From the NCBI RefSeq assembly GCF_037572415.1, contig NZ_JBBHLB010000001.1, forward strand, positions 248,001 to 312,000: 64,000 nt of DNA. The letters are read 5' to 3'. Below, in pieces: positions 1 through 9,674 of the stretch. The stretch comes from Flavonifractor porci (GTDB lineage: Bacteria > Bacillota > Clostridia > Oscillospirales > Oscillospiraceae). Every line of letters starts with the position of its first letter. Positions within the stretch are counted from its first letter, which is position 1. Both the position numbers and the translations under genes were made by a program. The notes under the pieces were generated by a model. It saw nothing but the letters and a program-made list of their open reading frames with translations, ran no database searches and was not told the origin of the DNA.

Positions 1-547
1 ACTCAACAAAGATTTTGACGCCAAGATGAAAAAAACCATCGACGTAGTGGTGAGTGATTTCGCCAGTGTCCGCGCCGGCCGGGCCAATGCTGCTGTACTG
101 GATAAGATCACGGTGGACTACTACGGCGCTCCCACCCCCCTGAATCAGGTGGCCGCCATTTCTTCTCCCGACCCCCGCTCTCTGATGATCCAGCCTTGGG
201 ACGGCACTCTGCTGAAGGCCATCGAGAAGGCCATTCAGACCTCTGATCTGGGCATCAATCCTCAGAATGACGGCCGTGTGATTCGTCTGTCCTTCCCCCA
301 GCTCACCGAGGAGCGCCGTAAGGAACTGACCAAGCAGGTGAAGAAGTACGGTGAAAACGGCAAGGTGGCCATCCGCAATATCCGCCGGGACGCTATGGAG
401 AAGTTCAAGGCCCTGGAGAAAAAGGGCGAGATGACCGAGGACGACCGCAAGGACTATGAAAAGGAGCTCCAGGATCTGACTGACAAGCGGTGCAAGGAGA
501 TCGACGAGCTGACCGTCAAAAAAGAAGCGGAACTAATGGCGGTATAA
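1..547 (+). CDS. frr: Ribosome-recycling factor, 5' end cut by window edge
   Basis: RRF works with EF-G to split post-termination ribosomes from mRNA. The frame is open from base 2 and reads LNKDFDAKM before the first ATG at 26, matching the N-terminal helix of RRF, so that ATG is internal and the true start lies just upstream of the window. The SVRAGRAN-type segment (residues about 16-23 after the ATG), the central beta domain and the long charged C-terminal helix (RRDAMEKFKALEKKGE) are all present. About 181 residues are visible against about 185 for the family. It is followed by uppS, the usual Firmicutes order. Confidence 0.96.
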   Translation, partial: LNKDFDAKMKKTIDVVVSDFASVRAGRANAAVLDKITVDYYGAPTPLNQVAAISSPDPRSLMIQPWDGTLLKAIEKAIQTSDLGINPQNDGRVIRLSFPQLTEERRKELTKQVKKYGENGKVAIRNIRRDAMEKFKALEKKGEMTEDDRKDYEKELQDLTDKRCKEIDELTVKKEAELMAV

Positions 548-565
548 CACCAAATAAGAGACATG

Positions 566-592
566 GTGCGGGATGCGAAACGTGTCCCGCAC
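566..592 (+). other. Perfect 8-bp hairpin between frr and uppS
   Basis: GTGCGGGA (566-573) pairs with TCCCGCAC (585-592) around an 11-nt loop. There is no T-run after it, so it is not a standard terminator; it may stabilise or process the operon mRNA. It lies inside the upstream extension of the uppS frame (ATG at 563), which argues that uppS really starts at 617. Confidence 0.55.
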
Positions 593-616
593 TGGTGTCG
601 TATAGGCGGGTTGAAC

Positions 617-1360
617 ATGGCATTATTCAAACCGAAGGCGGCGCAGGTCCAGGTGGATTTTGACCACCTGCCCCGTCATGTGGCGATCATCATGGACGGC
701 AACGGCCGTTGGGCCAAGCGCCGGGGGCTGCCCCGCACGGCGGGCCACGCGGCAGGCGCGGAGACCTTCCGTACCATCGCCACATACTGTCAGAAGATCG
801 GAATTGAATATCTGACGGTATATGCCTTCTCAACGGAGAACTGGAAGCGGCCTCTGGAGGAGGTCTCCGCCATCATTGGACTGCTGAAAAAGTATCTGTT
901 GGAGTCCATTGAGAAGATGGAGCGGGATAGGATCCGTCTTCGCTTTTTCGGAGACCTGGAGGCACTCCCTCTGGAACTGAGAGAATTGACGGTTCGTACC
1001 GACGATATCTCCACACACTATGATGGTATGCAGGTCAATGTGTGCTTCAATTATGGTGGACGGGATGAGATCGTCCGGGCGGCCAGGGCCTTTGCGGCAG
1101 AGTGTGCGGCAGGGAAGAAGGACCCCGCGCAGCTGACAGAGGCGGATTTTTCCGGCTATCTCTATTCTGCCGGGGTACCCGACCCGGACCTGGTGATCCG
1201 GCCCAGCGGAGAGGTGCGGATCTCCAACTTCCTGCTGTGGCAGTCGGCCTACGCGGAATTCTATTATACCGACGTGCTGTGGCCCGACTTTAATAAGGAA
1301 GAGCTGAACAAGGCGCTGGCGGCCTATCAGGGCCGTTCCCGCCGCTATGGAGGTGTCTGA
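617..1360 (+). CDS. uppS: Isoprenyl transferase (undecaprenyl diphosphate synthase)
   Basis: Condenses isopentenyl diphosphate units onto farnesyl diphosphate to make the C55 carrier for peptidoglycan synthesis. The cis-prenyltransferase signature HVAIIMDGNGRWAKRRG is at residues 21-37, with the catalytic Asp at about 27. The C-terminal segment with DLVIRPSGEVRISNF and FYYTDVLWPDF is also present. I start at ATG 617 (247 aa, normal length) because the frame's earlier ATG (563) would put a hairpin in the first codons and adds an unfamiliar 18-residue leader. A GGAGGT at its end serves the next gene, cdsA, which starts on the very next base. Confidence 0.95.
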   Translation: MALFKPKAAQVQVDFDHLPRHVAIIMDGNGRWAKRRGLPRTAGHAAGAETFRTIATYCQKIGIEYLTVYAFSTENWKRPLEEVSAIIGLLKKYLLESIEKMERDRIRLRFFGDLEALPLELRELTVRTDDISTHYDGMQVNVCFNYGGRDEIVRAARAFAAECAAGKKDPAQLTEADFSGYLYSAGVPDPDLVIRPSGEVRISNFLLWQSAYAEFYYTDVLWPDFNKEELNKALAAYQGRSRRYGGV

Positions 1361-2185
1361 GTGGTCAAGCGAATCATGGTGGCGGTGGTCTGTATACCGC
1401 TGCTGGCGGCAGCGGTATACGGTGTCTCACCGGTCTATCCGGTCATCCTGCCCATTCTGGTGGCCGGATTGTCTATGATCGCGGTGCATGAGGTGCTGTG
1501 GTCCACCGGATTTCTCAAGCACACCCGTATTTCCGGCTATTCCATTGTTTTGGCTGGCCTCATTCCGTTTTGGGTCTATTATAGCGGCAAATTGACGCCA
1601 GCCCTGGCCGGAATGTTTGTCTATATGGTGCTGCTCTTTGCCGAGGCCATTGGCAGCCACAAACGTATTACGCTGGAGAAGATGGGAGGCGCTTTTTTCC
1701 TCACCATCATCATTCCTTTTTTCCTCTCCTCGCTGCTGCGGATCCGGCTGATGGAGCACTGGATGGCGCTCATTATTCTGCCCTTTGTGGTGGCTTTTCT
1801 CAGTGATGCCTTCGCGCTCTTTGCCGGCATGGCCTTCGGCAAGCATAAGCTGGCGCCTGAGCTCTCTCCCAAAAAGACAGTGGAGGGTGCTGTGGGCGGC
1901 TTTGCCGGCGCCATCATCTGTACGGTGATCTACGGTGTCGTTCTCCAGTTTGGTTTCTCCATGCAGGTCAACTACCTGTATCTTGTGATATACGGTGCGC
2001 TGGGCAGTGTTGTGTCTCAGCTGGGCGACCTGTCTTTTTCCTATATCAAGCGGGAGTACGGCATCAAGGATTTCGGCAATATTTTCCCCGGTCACGGCGG
2101 TGTGCTGGATCGCTTTGACAGTGTGATCTTCTGCGCGCCCCTGATTGAATTGCTGATCCTATTCCTGCCCGCTGTGGGAGGCTGA
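1361..2185 (+). CDS. cdsA: Phosphatidate cytidylyltransferase (CDP-diglyceride synthase)
   Basis: Integral membrane enzyme making CDP-diacylglycerol from phosphatidate and CTP, the branch point for bacterial phospholipids. It starts at GTG 1361, directly after the uppS stop, with GGAGGT at 1349-1354. The 274-residue protein is a series of hydrophobic helices and ends with the family signature: SYIKREYGIKDFGNIFPGHGG followed by a DRFDS motif, near residues 225-252. Length and position between uppS and dxr are typical of Firmicutes. Confidence 0.95.
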   Translation: MVKRIMVAVVCIPLLAAAVYGVSPVYPVILPILVAGLSMIAVHEVLWSTGFLKHTRISGYSIVLAGLIPFWVYYSGKLTPALAGMFVYMVLLFAEAIGSHKRITLEKMGGAFFLTIIIPFFLSSLLRIRLMEHWMALIILPFVVAFLSDAFALFAGMAFGKHKLAPELSPKKTVEGAVGGFAGAIICTVIYGVVLQFGFSMQVNYLYLVIYGALGSVVSQLGDLSFSYIKREYGIKDFGNIFPGHGGVLDRFDSVIFCAPLIELLILFLPAVGG

Positions 2186-2189
2186 ACAC

Positions 2190-3329
2190 ATGAGCAACTG
2201 CATTTCTTTGCTGGGTTCTACCGGCTCCATCGGGCGGCAGTCACTGGAAGTGATTGCCGCCTGTGGCATGACGGTGGCTTCCTTGACCGCCAACCGGGAC
2301 GTAGAGCGGATGGAGGCTCAATGCCGCCAGTTCCGGCCACGGCTGGCCGTCATGATGGACCCTGCCGCCGCCGCTGATCTGCAAACCCGATTGGCGGATA
2401 CGTCCATCCGGGTGGCCTCCGGTCCCGATGGACTGGTGGAGGCGGCCACTATGGAGGAGGCGGACACTGTCCTCACCGCTGTGGTGGGGATGGTGGGACT
2501 GGTGCCTACTCTGGCGGCGGTCCGTCAAGGCAAGCGTATCGCACTGGCCAATAAGGAGACCCTGGTGTGCGCCGGCGAGCTGGTGATGGACGGGGCGGAC
2601 AAATACGGCGCGGAGATCGTGCCGGTGGACTCCGAGCATTCCGCCATCTTCCAGTGTCTCCAGGGCAGCCAGGATAGGGGAGAGGTGAAACGCCTTATCC
2701 TCACCGCCTCCGGCGGGCCCTTCTGGGGTTGGGATAAGGAGGCCGTTGCCTCCGCCACGGTGGAGCAGGCCCTGAAGCACCCCAACTGGTCGATGGGCGC
2801 CAAGATCACTGTGGACTCCGCTACGCTCATGAACAAGGGCCTGGAGTTTATCGAGGCCATGCGGCTCTATCGGATGCCGCCGGAAAAAATCTCGATTGTG
2901 GTCCACCGGGAGAGCATCATCCACTCCCTGGTGGAATACTGTGATAACGCGGTGCTGGCCCAGCTGGGGGTGCCTGATATGCGCCTGCCCATCCAGTACG
3001 CCCTGACCTGGCCCGCCCGCACTGAGGCGGTGGCGAAGCCGCTGGACCTGCTGTCCTGTCCGCCGCTGACCTTCCATGCTCCGGACTATGAGGCGTTTCC
3101 CTGCCTCTCCCTGGCGCTGGAGGCCGCCAGAACAGGCGGCACAGCCACCGCCATCCTTAACGGAGCAAATGAGGCGGCGGTGGGCCTTTTTCTGGCGGGG
3201 CAGATCTCCTTTGGCGACATTGCCAAGCGGGTGGAGCGGGCTCTGTCCCAGGTGCCTGTGGTCCAGGCCCCCACACTGGAGGACGTATTGGAAGCAGACA
3301 AAGCGGCCCGTCAGGCGGCGGGCAAGTAA
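2190..3329 (+). CDS. dxr: 1-deoxy-D-xylulose 5-phosphate reductoisomerase
   Basis: Second step of the MEP pathway: NADPH-dependent conversion of DXP to MEP. The N-terminal nucleotide-binding loop LLGSTGSIG is at residues 7-15. The metal-binding region reads VPVDSEHSAIFQ, with the SGGPF and MGAKITVDSATLMNKGLE segments after it. At 379 aa it is full length. The ATG at 2190 follows the cdsA stop by 4 bases. The partner gene ispG is two genes downstream; dxs lies in a different operon at 60070. Confidence 0.97.
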   Translation: MSNCISLLGSTGSIGRQSLEVIAACGMTVASLTANRDVERMEAQCRQFRPRLAVMMDPAAAADLQTRLADTSIRVASGPDGLVEAATMEEADTVLTAVVGMVGLVPTLAAVRQGKRIALANKETLVCAGELVMDGADKYGAEIVPVDSEHSAIFQCLQGSQDRGEVKRLILTASGGPFWGWDKEAVASATVEQALKHPNWSMGAKITVDSATLMNKGLEFIEAMRLYRMPPEKISIVVHRESIIHSLVEYCDNAVLAQLGVPDMRLPIQYALTWPARTEAVAKPLDLLSCPPLTFHAPDYEAFPCLSLALEAARTGGTATAILNGANEAAVGLFLAGQISFGDIAKRVERALSQVPVVQAPTLEDVLEADKAARQAAGK

Positions 3330-3347
3330 TCTGAGTTTGAGGTGTCT

Positions 3348-4421
3348 ATGAACGTACTTTCCATTGTGCTGATCATTCTGTTTTTCGGGCTGCTGATTGC
3401 CATCCATGAATTTGGTCACTTCATTGCCGCCAAGCTGATGGGCGTGAAGGTGAACGAGTTTGCCATTGGCATGGGCCCCAAGCTGTTTTCAAGGGAGAAA
3501 GGTGAGACGCTTTACAGCTTGCGCGCCTTTCCCATCGGCGGTTTCTGTGCCATGGAGGGAGAGGGGGAGTCCTCCGACGATCCCCGGGCCTTCGGCAACA
3601 AGGCGGGCTGGAAACGGCTCATCATTTTGGTGGCTGGTGCGTTCATGAATTTCCTGGCCGGCGTGGTGCTTATTCTTGTTATCATGGCCCTGGCGGGAAG
3701 CCCCTCTATGCCGGTGGTTACCGGCTTTATGCCTGGGGCAGAGGATATTGCTCAAACCGGACTTCAGCCGGGGGATCAGTTTTACTCCATTGACGGACAC
3801 CGCATTTACTTCAATAATGATGCCTTCATTTTCCTCCAGCGCGCGGGGGATCAGGTCGATGTGGTGGTGCTGCGGGACGGTGAGAAGGTGGACCTTGGGA
3901 CCATTGACCTGCCTTACCGCCAGCTCACCGATGAAAACGGCAACCAGGTCATGAAGCGTGGTGTTTATCTGGGGGAATTCCAGGAGGATACCCCCCTGAC
4001 CCTGCTGCGGAACACCTGGTATCAGTCGGTGGATTACGTCCGCATGGTATGGATGGGCCTCGGCGACCTGATCACCGGCGCGGTGGGCCTCAACGATATG
4101 TCGGGCGTCATCGGTATTGTGGCGGTGGCGGGCGACGTGGGCCAGGCAGGCGCCGCAGCGGCAGGCCTGTTCGGTCTGCTCATCAACATTCTGGATTTCA
4201 CCGCTCTGATTGCCATTAACCTGGCGGTGATGAATCTGCTGCCCATCCCGGCCCTGGACGGCGGACAGATCCTTTTTGTATTTGTGGGCGGGATCTACCG
4301 GCTCATTACCAAAAAGAAAATGAACGAAAAATACCTGGGCTATGTGAATGCCGTAGGATTTTTTTGCCTCATCGCCTTAATGGTGGTGGTGGCCATCAAT
4401 GATGTCATGAAGCTGTTTTAG
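3348..4421 (+). CDS. rseP: Site-2 zinc metalloprotease RseP/RasP family
   Basis: Intramembrane protease that cleaves anti-sigma factors and signal-peptide remnants. The zinc site HEFGH is at residues 20-24 in the first membrane helix. A single PDZ-like domain (GFMPGAEDIAQTGLQPGDQF, about residues 125-195) follows, and the NLLPIPALDGG motif with the third zinc ligand lies in the C-terminal helices. A GTG at 3342 is possible, but it overlaps the GAGGTG ribosome site, so ATG 3348 (357 aa) is preferred. It sits in the conserved dxr-rseP-ispG block. Confidence 0.95.
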   Translation: MNVLSIVLIILFFGLLIAIHEFGHFIAAKLMGVKVNEFAIGMGPKLFSREKGETLYSLRAFPIGGFCAMEGEGESSDDPRAFGNKAGWKRLIILVAGAFMNFLAGVVLILVIMALAGSPSMPVVTGFMPGAEDIAQTGLQPGDQFYSIDGHRIYFNNDAFIFLQRAGDQVDVVVLRDGEKVDLGTIDLPYRQLTDENGNQVMKRGVYLGEFQEDTPLTLLRNTWYQSVDYVRMVWMGLGDLITGAVGLNDMSGVIGIVAVAGDVGQAGAAAAGLFGLLINILDFTALIAINLAVMNLLPIPALDGGQILFVFVGGIYRLITKKKMNEKYLGYVNAVGFFCLIALMVVVAINDVMKLF

Positions 4422-4435
4422 CGGGAGGGATACCA

Positions 4436-5473
4436 ATGACCAGACAGATCCTTGTGGGCGGCGTTCCGGTGGGGGGCGGCGCTCCGGTCACCATTCAGTC
4501 CATGACCAATACCCGTACTGACGATGTGGGGGCCACGGTGGATCAGATCCTCCGACTGGAGGAGGCGGGGTGCCAGATCATCCGGGTAGCTGTGCCCGAC
4601 TTGGCGGCGGCCAAAGCCGTGGGGGCCATCAAGGCCGGTATCCATATCCCGTTGGTGGTGGATATCCACTTTGACTATAAGCTGGCTCTGGCCTGTGTGG
4701 AGGAGGGGTGCGACGCGGTGCGCATCAATCCCGGCAACATCGGTGGGGAAGATCGGGTGAAAGCGGTGGCGGAAGCCTGTAAAGCAAGGAGCCTTCCCAT
4801 TCGCATCGGCGTCAACGGCGGCTCTCTGGAGAAGCCCCTGCTGGCCAAGTACGGCGGGGTAACCCCCGAGGCCCTGGTGGAATCCGCCTTCGGTCACATT
4901 GCTCTGCTGGAACAGTATGATTTCCACGATATCTGTATCTCTCTTAAATCCTCATCGGTGGTCACCACCATGGCGGCCTACAAGCTGATGAGCGAGAAAA
5001 GTGATTATCCTTTACACCTTGGCGTTACTGAGACGGGCACCACCCGTATGGGTACCATCAAATCCGCCATCGGCATCGGGGGCCTGCTGGCTCTGGACAT
5101 TGGCGACACCCTGCGAGTGTCTTTGTCCGCCGATCCGGTGGAGGAGGTGTACGCTGCCAAGGATATCCTGAAAGCCCTGGGTATGGTGGCCAACGAGCCC
5201 AATCTGGTGTCCTGTCCCACCTGCGGCCGCACCCGCATCGACCTGATCGGTTTGGCCCACCAGGTAGAGGAGCGGCTGAAGGAGGTCCACAAGCCCATTA
5301 CCGTGGCGGTGATGGGCTGTGTGGTAAACGGCCCCGGCGAGGCCTCCGCCGCCGATGTGGGTATTGCCGGCGGACAGGGGGAGGGTCTTCTGTTTCGCAA
5401 GGGCGAGATCGTGAAAAAGGTCCCCCAGGAGCAGCTGGTGGACGAGCTGTTTACCCTGATCGACCAACTGTAA
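4436..5473 (+). CDS. ispG: 4-hydroxy-3-methylbut-2-enyl diphosphate synthase (flavodoxin/ferredoxin type)
   Basis: Converts MEcPP to HMBPP using a [4Fe-4S] cluster in the MEP pathway. The N-terminal TIM barrel begins with VTIQSMTNTRTDD. The cluster ligands are visible as Cys260 and Cys263 (CPTCGRT), Cys295 (MGCVVNGPGE) and Glu302. The 345-residue length is normal for the short bacterial form. GGGAGGG precedes the ATG. Its neighbours rseP and polC are as in many Clostridia. Confidence 0.97.
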   Translation: MTRQILVGGVPVGGGAPVTIQSMTNTRTDDVGATVDQILRLEEAGCQIIRVAVPDLAAAKAVGAIKAGIHIPLVVDIHFDYKLALACVEEGCDAVRINPGNIGGEDRVKAVAEACKARSLPIRIGVNGGSLEKPLLAKYGGVTPEALVESAFGHIALLEQYDFHDICISLKSSSVVTTMAAYKLMSEKSDYPLHLGVTETGTTRMGTIKSAIGIGGLLALDIGDTLRVSLSADPVEEVYAAKDILKALGMVANEPNLVSCPTCGRTRIDLIGLAHQVEERLKEVHKPITVAVMGCVVNGPGEASAADVGIAGGQGEGLLFRKGEIVKKVPQEQLVDELFTLIDQL

Positions 5474-5489
5474 AGCAGGAGCGTGTCCT

Positions 5490-8400
5490 ATGCCTGAAGC
5501 ACAAAAGATCCCATTTTTAAAACTGTTTTCCGCCTGGCGGCCCGGTCCGGAGCTGACGGAAATGACCAAGGACTATCTGGTCACCCGGGCGGTCATTGAT
5601 AAGCACACCCGGTCCATCAAGGCCCAGGTGGAGTGTGGCAATCCGCCCCCGGATGGACTGCGCCACCGAATCGAGCGCAGTATCGCTCTGGCCTACCGTG
5701 TGGAGCAGGTGCTGCTGGAGATGGCTGTCCCGACTGGGGATGGGTCTGCTCCTGCGCCGGAAGCGCCCCGGAAGCCTGCGGCAGCCGCTCCGGCTTTGGA
5801 GCAGCCGACTCCCGTTCAGCAGCCCCAAAAGCCGCCGGTGGAGGACGATGCTGCCGCTGCTTTCCGCCGTACCGAGGAGATCCGCCGCAGGGCCCTGGAG
5901 AGCCTGAAGGTGGCCCGCCCGGCGGAGAAAAAGGCGCCCAAAGAGGGAAAAGGAAAACTACTTTACGGACGCCATGAGATCAAGAAGGACCCCATTCCAA
6001 TGGGCACCCTGGATCTGGATATGGGCACCGTCATTGTAGAGGGCGATGTATTCGCGGTGGAGCACCGGGAGCTGAAAAAGCGGGAGGCCTGGGTGGTGTC
6101 CTTTGACGTAACGGACTACACCGGCTCTGTGCGGATCAATAAGTTTTTCCCCGGCGACGAGGGTAAGCCCCTGGTGGAGGGTGTGAAAAAAGGCCAGCAT
6201 CTTTTTATCCAGGGTAAGCTGAATATCGACCGCTTTACCGGCGATATGGTGCTGGAGCCCTTTGCTGTGATGGAGGGCAAGAAGGAGCCTAAAACTGACG
6301 ACGCCCCGGAGAAGCGGGTGGAACTCCACCTCCACACCAATATGTCGGCCATGGATGCCCTTACCGCTGTGGGCTCCAAGATGGACTCGCCCATCGGCGT
6401 GGACAAGAACGTGGTGAAGCGGGCAGAGCGGTGGGGCCACCGGGCGATTGCCATCACCGACCACGGCGTGGCCCATTCCTTCCCCAACGCCTGGCACTCC
6501 GCCAAGAACATCAAGATCCTCTACGGCGTGGAGGCCTACTTTATCAACGACGTGGATGACCGGGTTGTCATTCATGGCGACAAGGATCAGGACTTTACAC
6601 AAGATATCGTTTGCTTTGATATTGAGACCACCGGCCTGGACAAGCGCACCGAGGCCATCACTGAGATCGGCGCCGTGGTGCTGCGGAACGGGGAAGTGGT
6701 GGAGCAGTTTTCCACTTTCGCTGACCCCGGCCGGCCCCTGACTCGGGAGATTACCCAGCTCACCGGCATCACGGATGAGATGCTGAAGGGGGCCCCCTCC
6801 CAGGAGGAGGCGGTCAACGCCTTCCTGGACTTCGTGGGGGACCGGCCTCTGGCCGCTCACAACGCGGAGTTCGACATGGGCTTCATCGGAGAGGCCTGCC
6901 GCCGGATGGGCCGGCCCTTTGAGAACACCTCTCTGGACAGCCTGATCCTGGCCCAGAATCTGCTGCCCGACCTGGGCAAGTATAAGCTGGACATTGTAGC
7001 CAACCATCTGAATCTGCCCGCCTTCAACCATCACCGGGCCTATGACGACGCGGCCACGGTGGGCTATATGCTGGTACCCTTCTTCCGGATGCTGGCCGAC
7101 CTGGGGGTGCATACCCTCCAGCAGATCAATCCGGCCATGTCCAAGCTCCGCTCCGGCGGCAAGGCCAAGCGGCAGCCCAAGCACCTCATTGTGCTGGCCA
7201 AGAATCAGCTGGGCCTGCGGAACCTCTATAAGCTGATCTCCGCCTCCTATCTGGACCACTTCAAGCGGTATCCCATTATGCCCAAGAGCCTCATCAACCA
7301 GCACCGGGAGGGGCTCATCATTGGCTCGGCCTGCGAGGCTGGCGAGCTGTTCCAGGCGATCGTCAAGCGGAAGGAGTGGAACGAGCTCAAGCGCATTGCC
7401 TCCTGGTACGACTTTCTGGAGATCCAGCCCCTGTGCAACAATGCCTTTATGCTCCGCAAGGGGATGGTGAAGAGCCAGGAGGAGCTGCGGGACTTCAACC
7501 GCACGGTGGTGGCTCTGGGCGAGGCGCTGGACAAGCCGGTGTGCGCCACCGGCGACGTCCATTTCCTGGACCCGGAGGACGAGATCTACCGCCATATCCT
7601 GCTGGCCTCCAAGGGTTTTGACGACGCCGACTCGCCTCTGCCCCTCTACTTCAAGACCACCCAGGAGATGCTGGACGAATTTGCCTACCTGGGCAAGGAG
7701 AAGGCTTACGAGGTGGTGGTACGCAACACGAACATGATTGCCGACTGGTGCGAGGATGTGGTGCCTCTGCCCAAGGGCCTGTTCGCGCCCAAGATCGAAA
7801 ACTCCGCTGAGGAGCTGACCCGGCTGGTATGGGATAAGGCAAAAGCCCTTTACGGCGAGGAACCGCCCCAGATCGTGGTGGACCGGATCAACGCCGAACT
7901 GGGTGATATTATCAAGTGTAAGTACGACGTGATCTATATGTCGGCCCAGAAGCTGGTGCAGGACTCCCTGGACCATGGCTATCTGGTGGGCTCCCGTGGT
8001 TCGGTGGGCTCCTCTCTGGTGGCATTCATGTCGGGCATCACCGAGGTGAACTCGCTGCCGCCCCACTACCGCTGCCCCAAGTGCAAGCACTCCGACTTTG
8101 AGATCGCCAAGGAACTGGGCATCGGCTGCGGCGCCGATATGCCGGACGCCAACTGCCCGGTGTGCGGCACTCCCTATGAAAAGGATGGCTTCAATATTCC
8201 CTTTGAGACCTTCCTGGGCTTTGGCGGCGACAAGGTGCCCGATATCGACCTGAACTTCTCCGGCGAATATCAGTCCAGCGCCCACCGCTATACCTTTGAA
8301 TTGTTTGGCCAGACTCACGTGTTCCGGGCGGGCACCATTGGTACGGTGAAGGATAAGATCGCCTTTGGCTATGTGAAACACTACCTGGACGACCATGGTC

Positions 8401-9674
8401 TCCACGGCACCCGTGCGGAAGAGAACCGGCTGTCCCTTGGGTGCAGCGGTGTCAAGCGCACCACCGGCCAGCACCCCGGCGGCATGGTGGTTATTCCCCA
8501 GAACCGGGAGATCTACGACTTCTGTCCGGTGCAGCATCCCGCTGACGACCCCAACAGCGACATCATCACCACCCATTTTGAATATCACTCCATGGAGTCC
8601 AACCTGCTGAAGCTGGATATGCTGGGCCACGATGATCCCACCATGATCCGTATGCTTCAGGACCTGACAGGGGTGGACCCTCAGAAGATCCCTCTGGACG
8701 ACAAGGACACCATGAGTATCTTCACCTCCTCCAAGGTGCTGGGCTTTGAGGATGACCCCATTCTGGGTCCCACCGGCGCTGTGGCCATTCCTGAATTCAA
8801 CACCAAGTTCACCCGCGGAATGCTCATGGACACCCAGCCCCACCAGTTCGACATCCTCCTGCGCCTGTCCGGCTTTTCCCACGGCACCGATGTGTGGCTG
8901 GGCAATGCCCGGGACCTGATCGTGGATCAGGGTATCCCCGTTGGCCAGGCCATCGGCTGTCGTGACGATATTATGATCTTCCTCATCTCCTGCGGAATGC
9001 CGGAAAAGCGCTCCTTCAAGATCATGGAGGCGGTGCGAAAGGGAAGAGGCCTGCCCGACGGTGCGGAGGAGGAGATGAAGGCCGCCGGTGTGCCCGACTG
9101 GTATATCGGCTCCTGTAAGAAGATCAAGTACCTGTTCCCCAAGGCCCACGCGGTGGCTTATGTTATGATGGCCTTCCGCATTGCCTGGTTCAAGGTTCAC
9201 CACCCCCTGGCCTTCTACGCCGCCTTCTTCTCCATCCGGGCCAAGGCCTTCGACGCCACCTGTATGTGTATGGGCATGGATGTGTGCAAGGCCAAGATGA
9301 AGGAGATCGAGAGCAAGGAGAAGCCCACCCCCGTGGAGGAGGATACCCTGGTCACCCTGGAAGTGGTGTACGAGTTCTACCTCCGGGGCTTTACCTTTGA
9401 GCACATGGATCTGTACCGCTCCCACGCCGTCAACTTCCTGCCCGATATGGAGAAGGGGACTCTGCTGCCGCCCTTTACCTCCATCCCCGGCCTGGGTGAG
9501 ACGGCGGCCCTGTCCATTATGGAGCAGCGGCAGGGTAAGCGGTTCATCTCCATCGAGGAATTCTCCGCCGCCTGCCCCAAGGTGTCCAAGACCCACATCG
9601 AGCAGCTGAAAGCAGTGGGTGCCCTGGACGGTATGCCCGACACCAGCCAGATTACACTGTTCGATGGATTTTAG
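5490..9674 (+). CDS. polC: DNA polymerase III alpha subunit, PolC type
   Basis: Replicative polymerase of low-GC Gram-positives, 1394 aa. Visible domains in order: a variable N-terminus with an Ala/Pro-rich linker (about 85-145); an OB domain (about 155-270); the PHP domain starting VELHLHTNMSAMDA (about 276) and split by a DEDD exonuclease; the exonuclease (FDIETTGL at about 375 to HRAYDDA at about 515); and the polymerase palm with PDIDLNFSGEYQ (about residue 916). A zinc-ribbon-like run CPKC...CPVCG lies before the palm. It is the last gene of the frr operon. Its last 14 codons, stop and 11 following bases recur twice downstream (see 9630-10045). The displayed stop at 9672 gives the expected C-terminus. 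Confidence 0.97.
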   Translation: MPEAQKIPFLKLFSAWRPGPELTEMTKDYLVTRAVIDKHTRSIKAQVECGNPPPDGLRHRIERSIALAYRVEQVLLEMAVPTGDGSAPAPEAPRKPAAAAPALEQPTPVQQPQKPPVEDDAAAAFRRTEEIRRRALESLKVARPAEKKAPKEGKGKLLYGRHEIKKDPIPMGTLDLDMGTVIVEGDVFAVEHRELKKREAWVVSFDVTDYTGSVRINKFFPGDEGKPLVEGVKKGQHLFIQGKLNIDRFTGDMVLEPFAVMEGKKEPKTDDAPEKRVELHLHTNMSAMDALTAVGSKMDSPIGVDKNVVKRAERWGHRAIAITDHGVAHSFPNAWHSAKNIKILYGVEAYFINDVDDRVVIHGDKDQDFTQDIVCFDIETTGLDKRTEAITEIGAVVLRNGEVVEQFSTFADPGRPLTREITQLTGITDEMLKGAPSQEEAVNAFLDFVGDRPLAAHNAEFDMGFIGEACRRMGRPFENTSLDSLILAQNLLPDLGKYKLDIVANHLNLPAFNHHRAYDDAATVGYMLVPFFRMLADLGVHTLQQINPAMSKLRSGGKAKRQPKHLIVLAKNQLGLRNLYKLISASYLDHFKRYPIMPKSLINQHREGLIIGSACEAGELFQAIVKRKEWNELKRIASWYDFLEIQPLCNNAFMLRKGMVKSQEELRDFNRTVVALGEALDKPVCATGDVHFLDPEDEIYRHILLASKGFDDADSPLPLYFKTTQEMLDEFAYLGKEKAYEVVVRNTNMIADWCEDVVPLPKGLFAPKIENSAEELTRLVWDKAKALYGEEPPQIVVDRINAELGDIIKCKYDVIYMSAQKLVQDSLDHGYLVGSRGSVGSSLVAFMSGITEVNSLPPHYRCPKCKHSDFEIAKELGIGCGADMPDANCPVCGTPYEKDGFNIPFETFLGFGGDKVPDIDLNFSGEYQSSAHRYTFELFGQTHVFRAGTIGTVKDKIAFGYVKHYLDDHGLHGTRAEENRLSLGCSGVKRTTGQHPGGMVVIPQNREIYDFCPVQHPADDPNSDIITTHFEYHSMESNLLKLDMLGHDDPTMIRMLQDLTGVDPQKIPLDDKDTMSIFTSSKVLGFEDDPILGPTGAVAIPEFNTKFTRGMLMDTQPHQFDILLRLSGFSHGTDVWLGNARDLIVDQGIPVGQAIGCRDDIMIFLISCGMPEKRSFKIMEAVRKGRGLPDGAEEEMKAAGVPDWYIGSCKKIKYLFPKAHAVAYVMMAFRIAWFKVHHPLAFYAAFFSIRAKAFDATCMCMGMDVCKAKMKEIESKEKPTPVEEDTLVTLEVVYEFYLRGFTFEHMDLYRSHAVNFLPDMEKGTLLPPFTSIPGLGETAALSIMEQRQGKRFISIEEFSAACPKVSKTHIEQLKAVGALDGMPDTSQITLFDGF

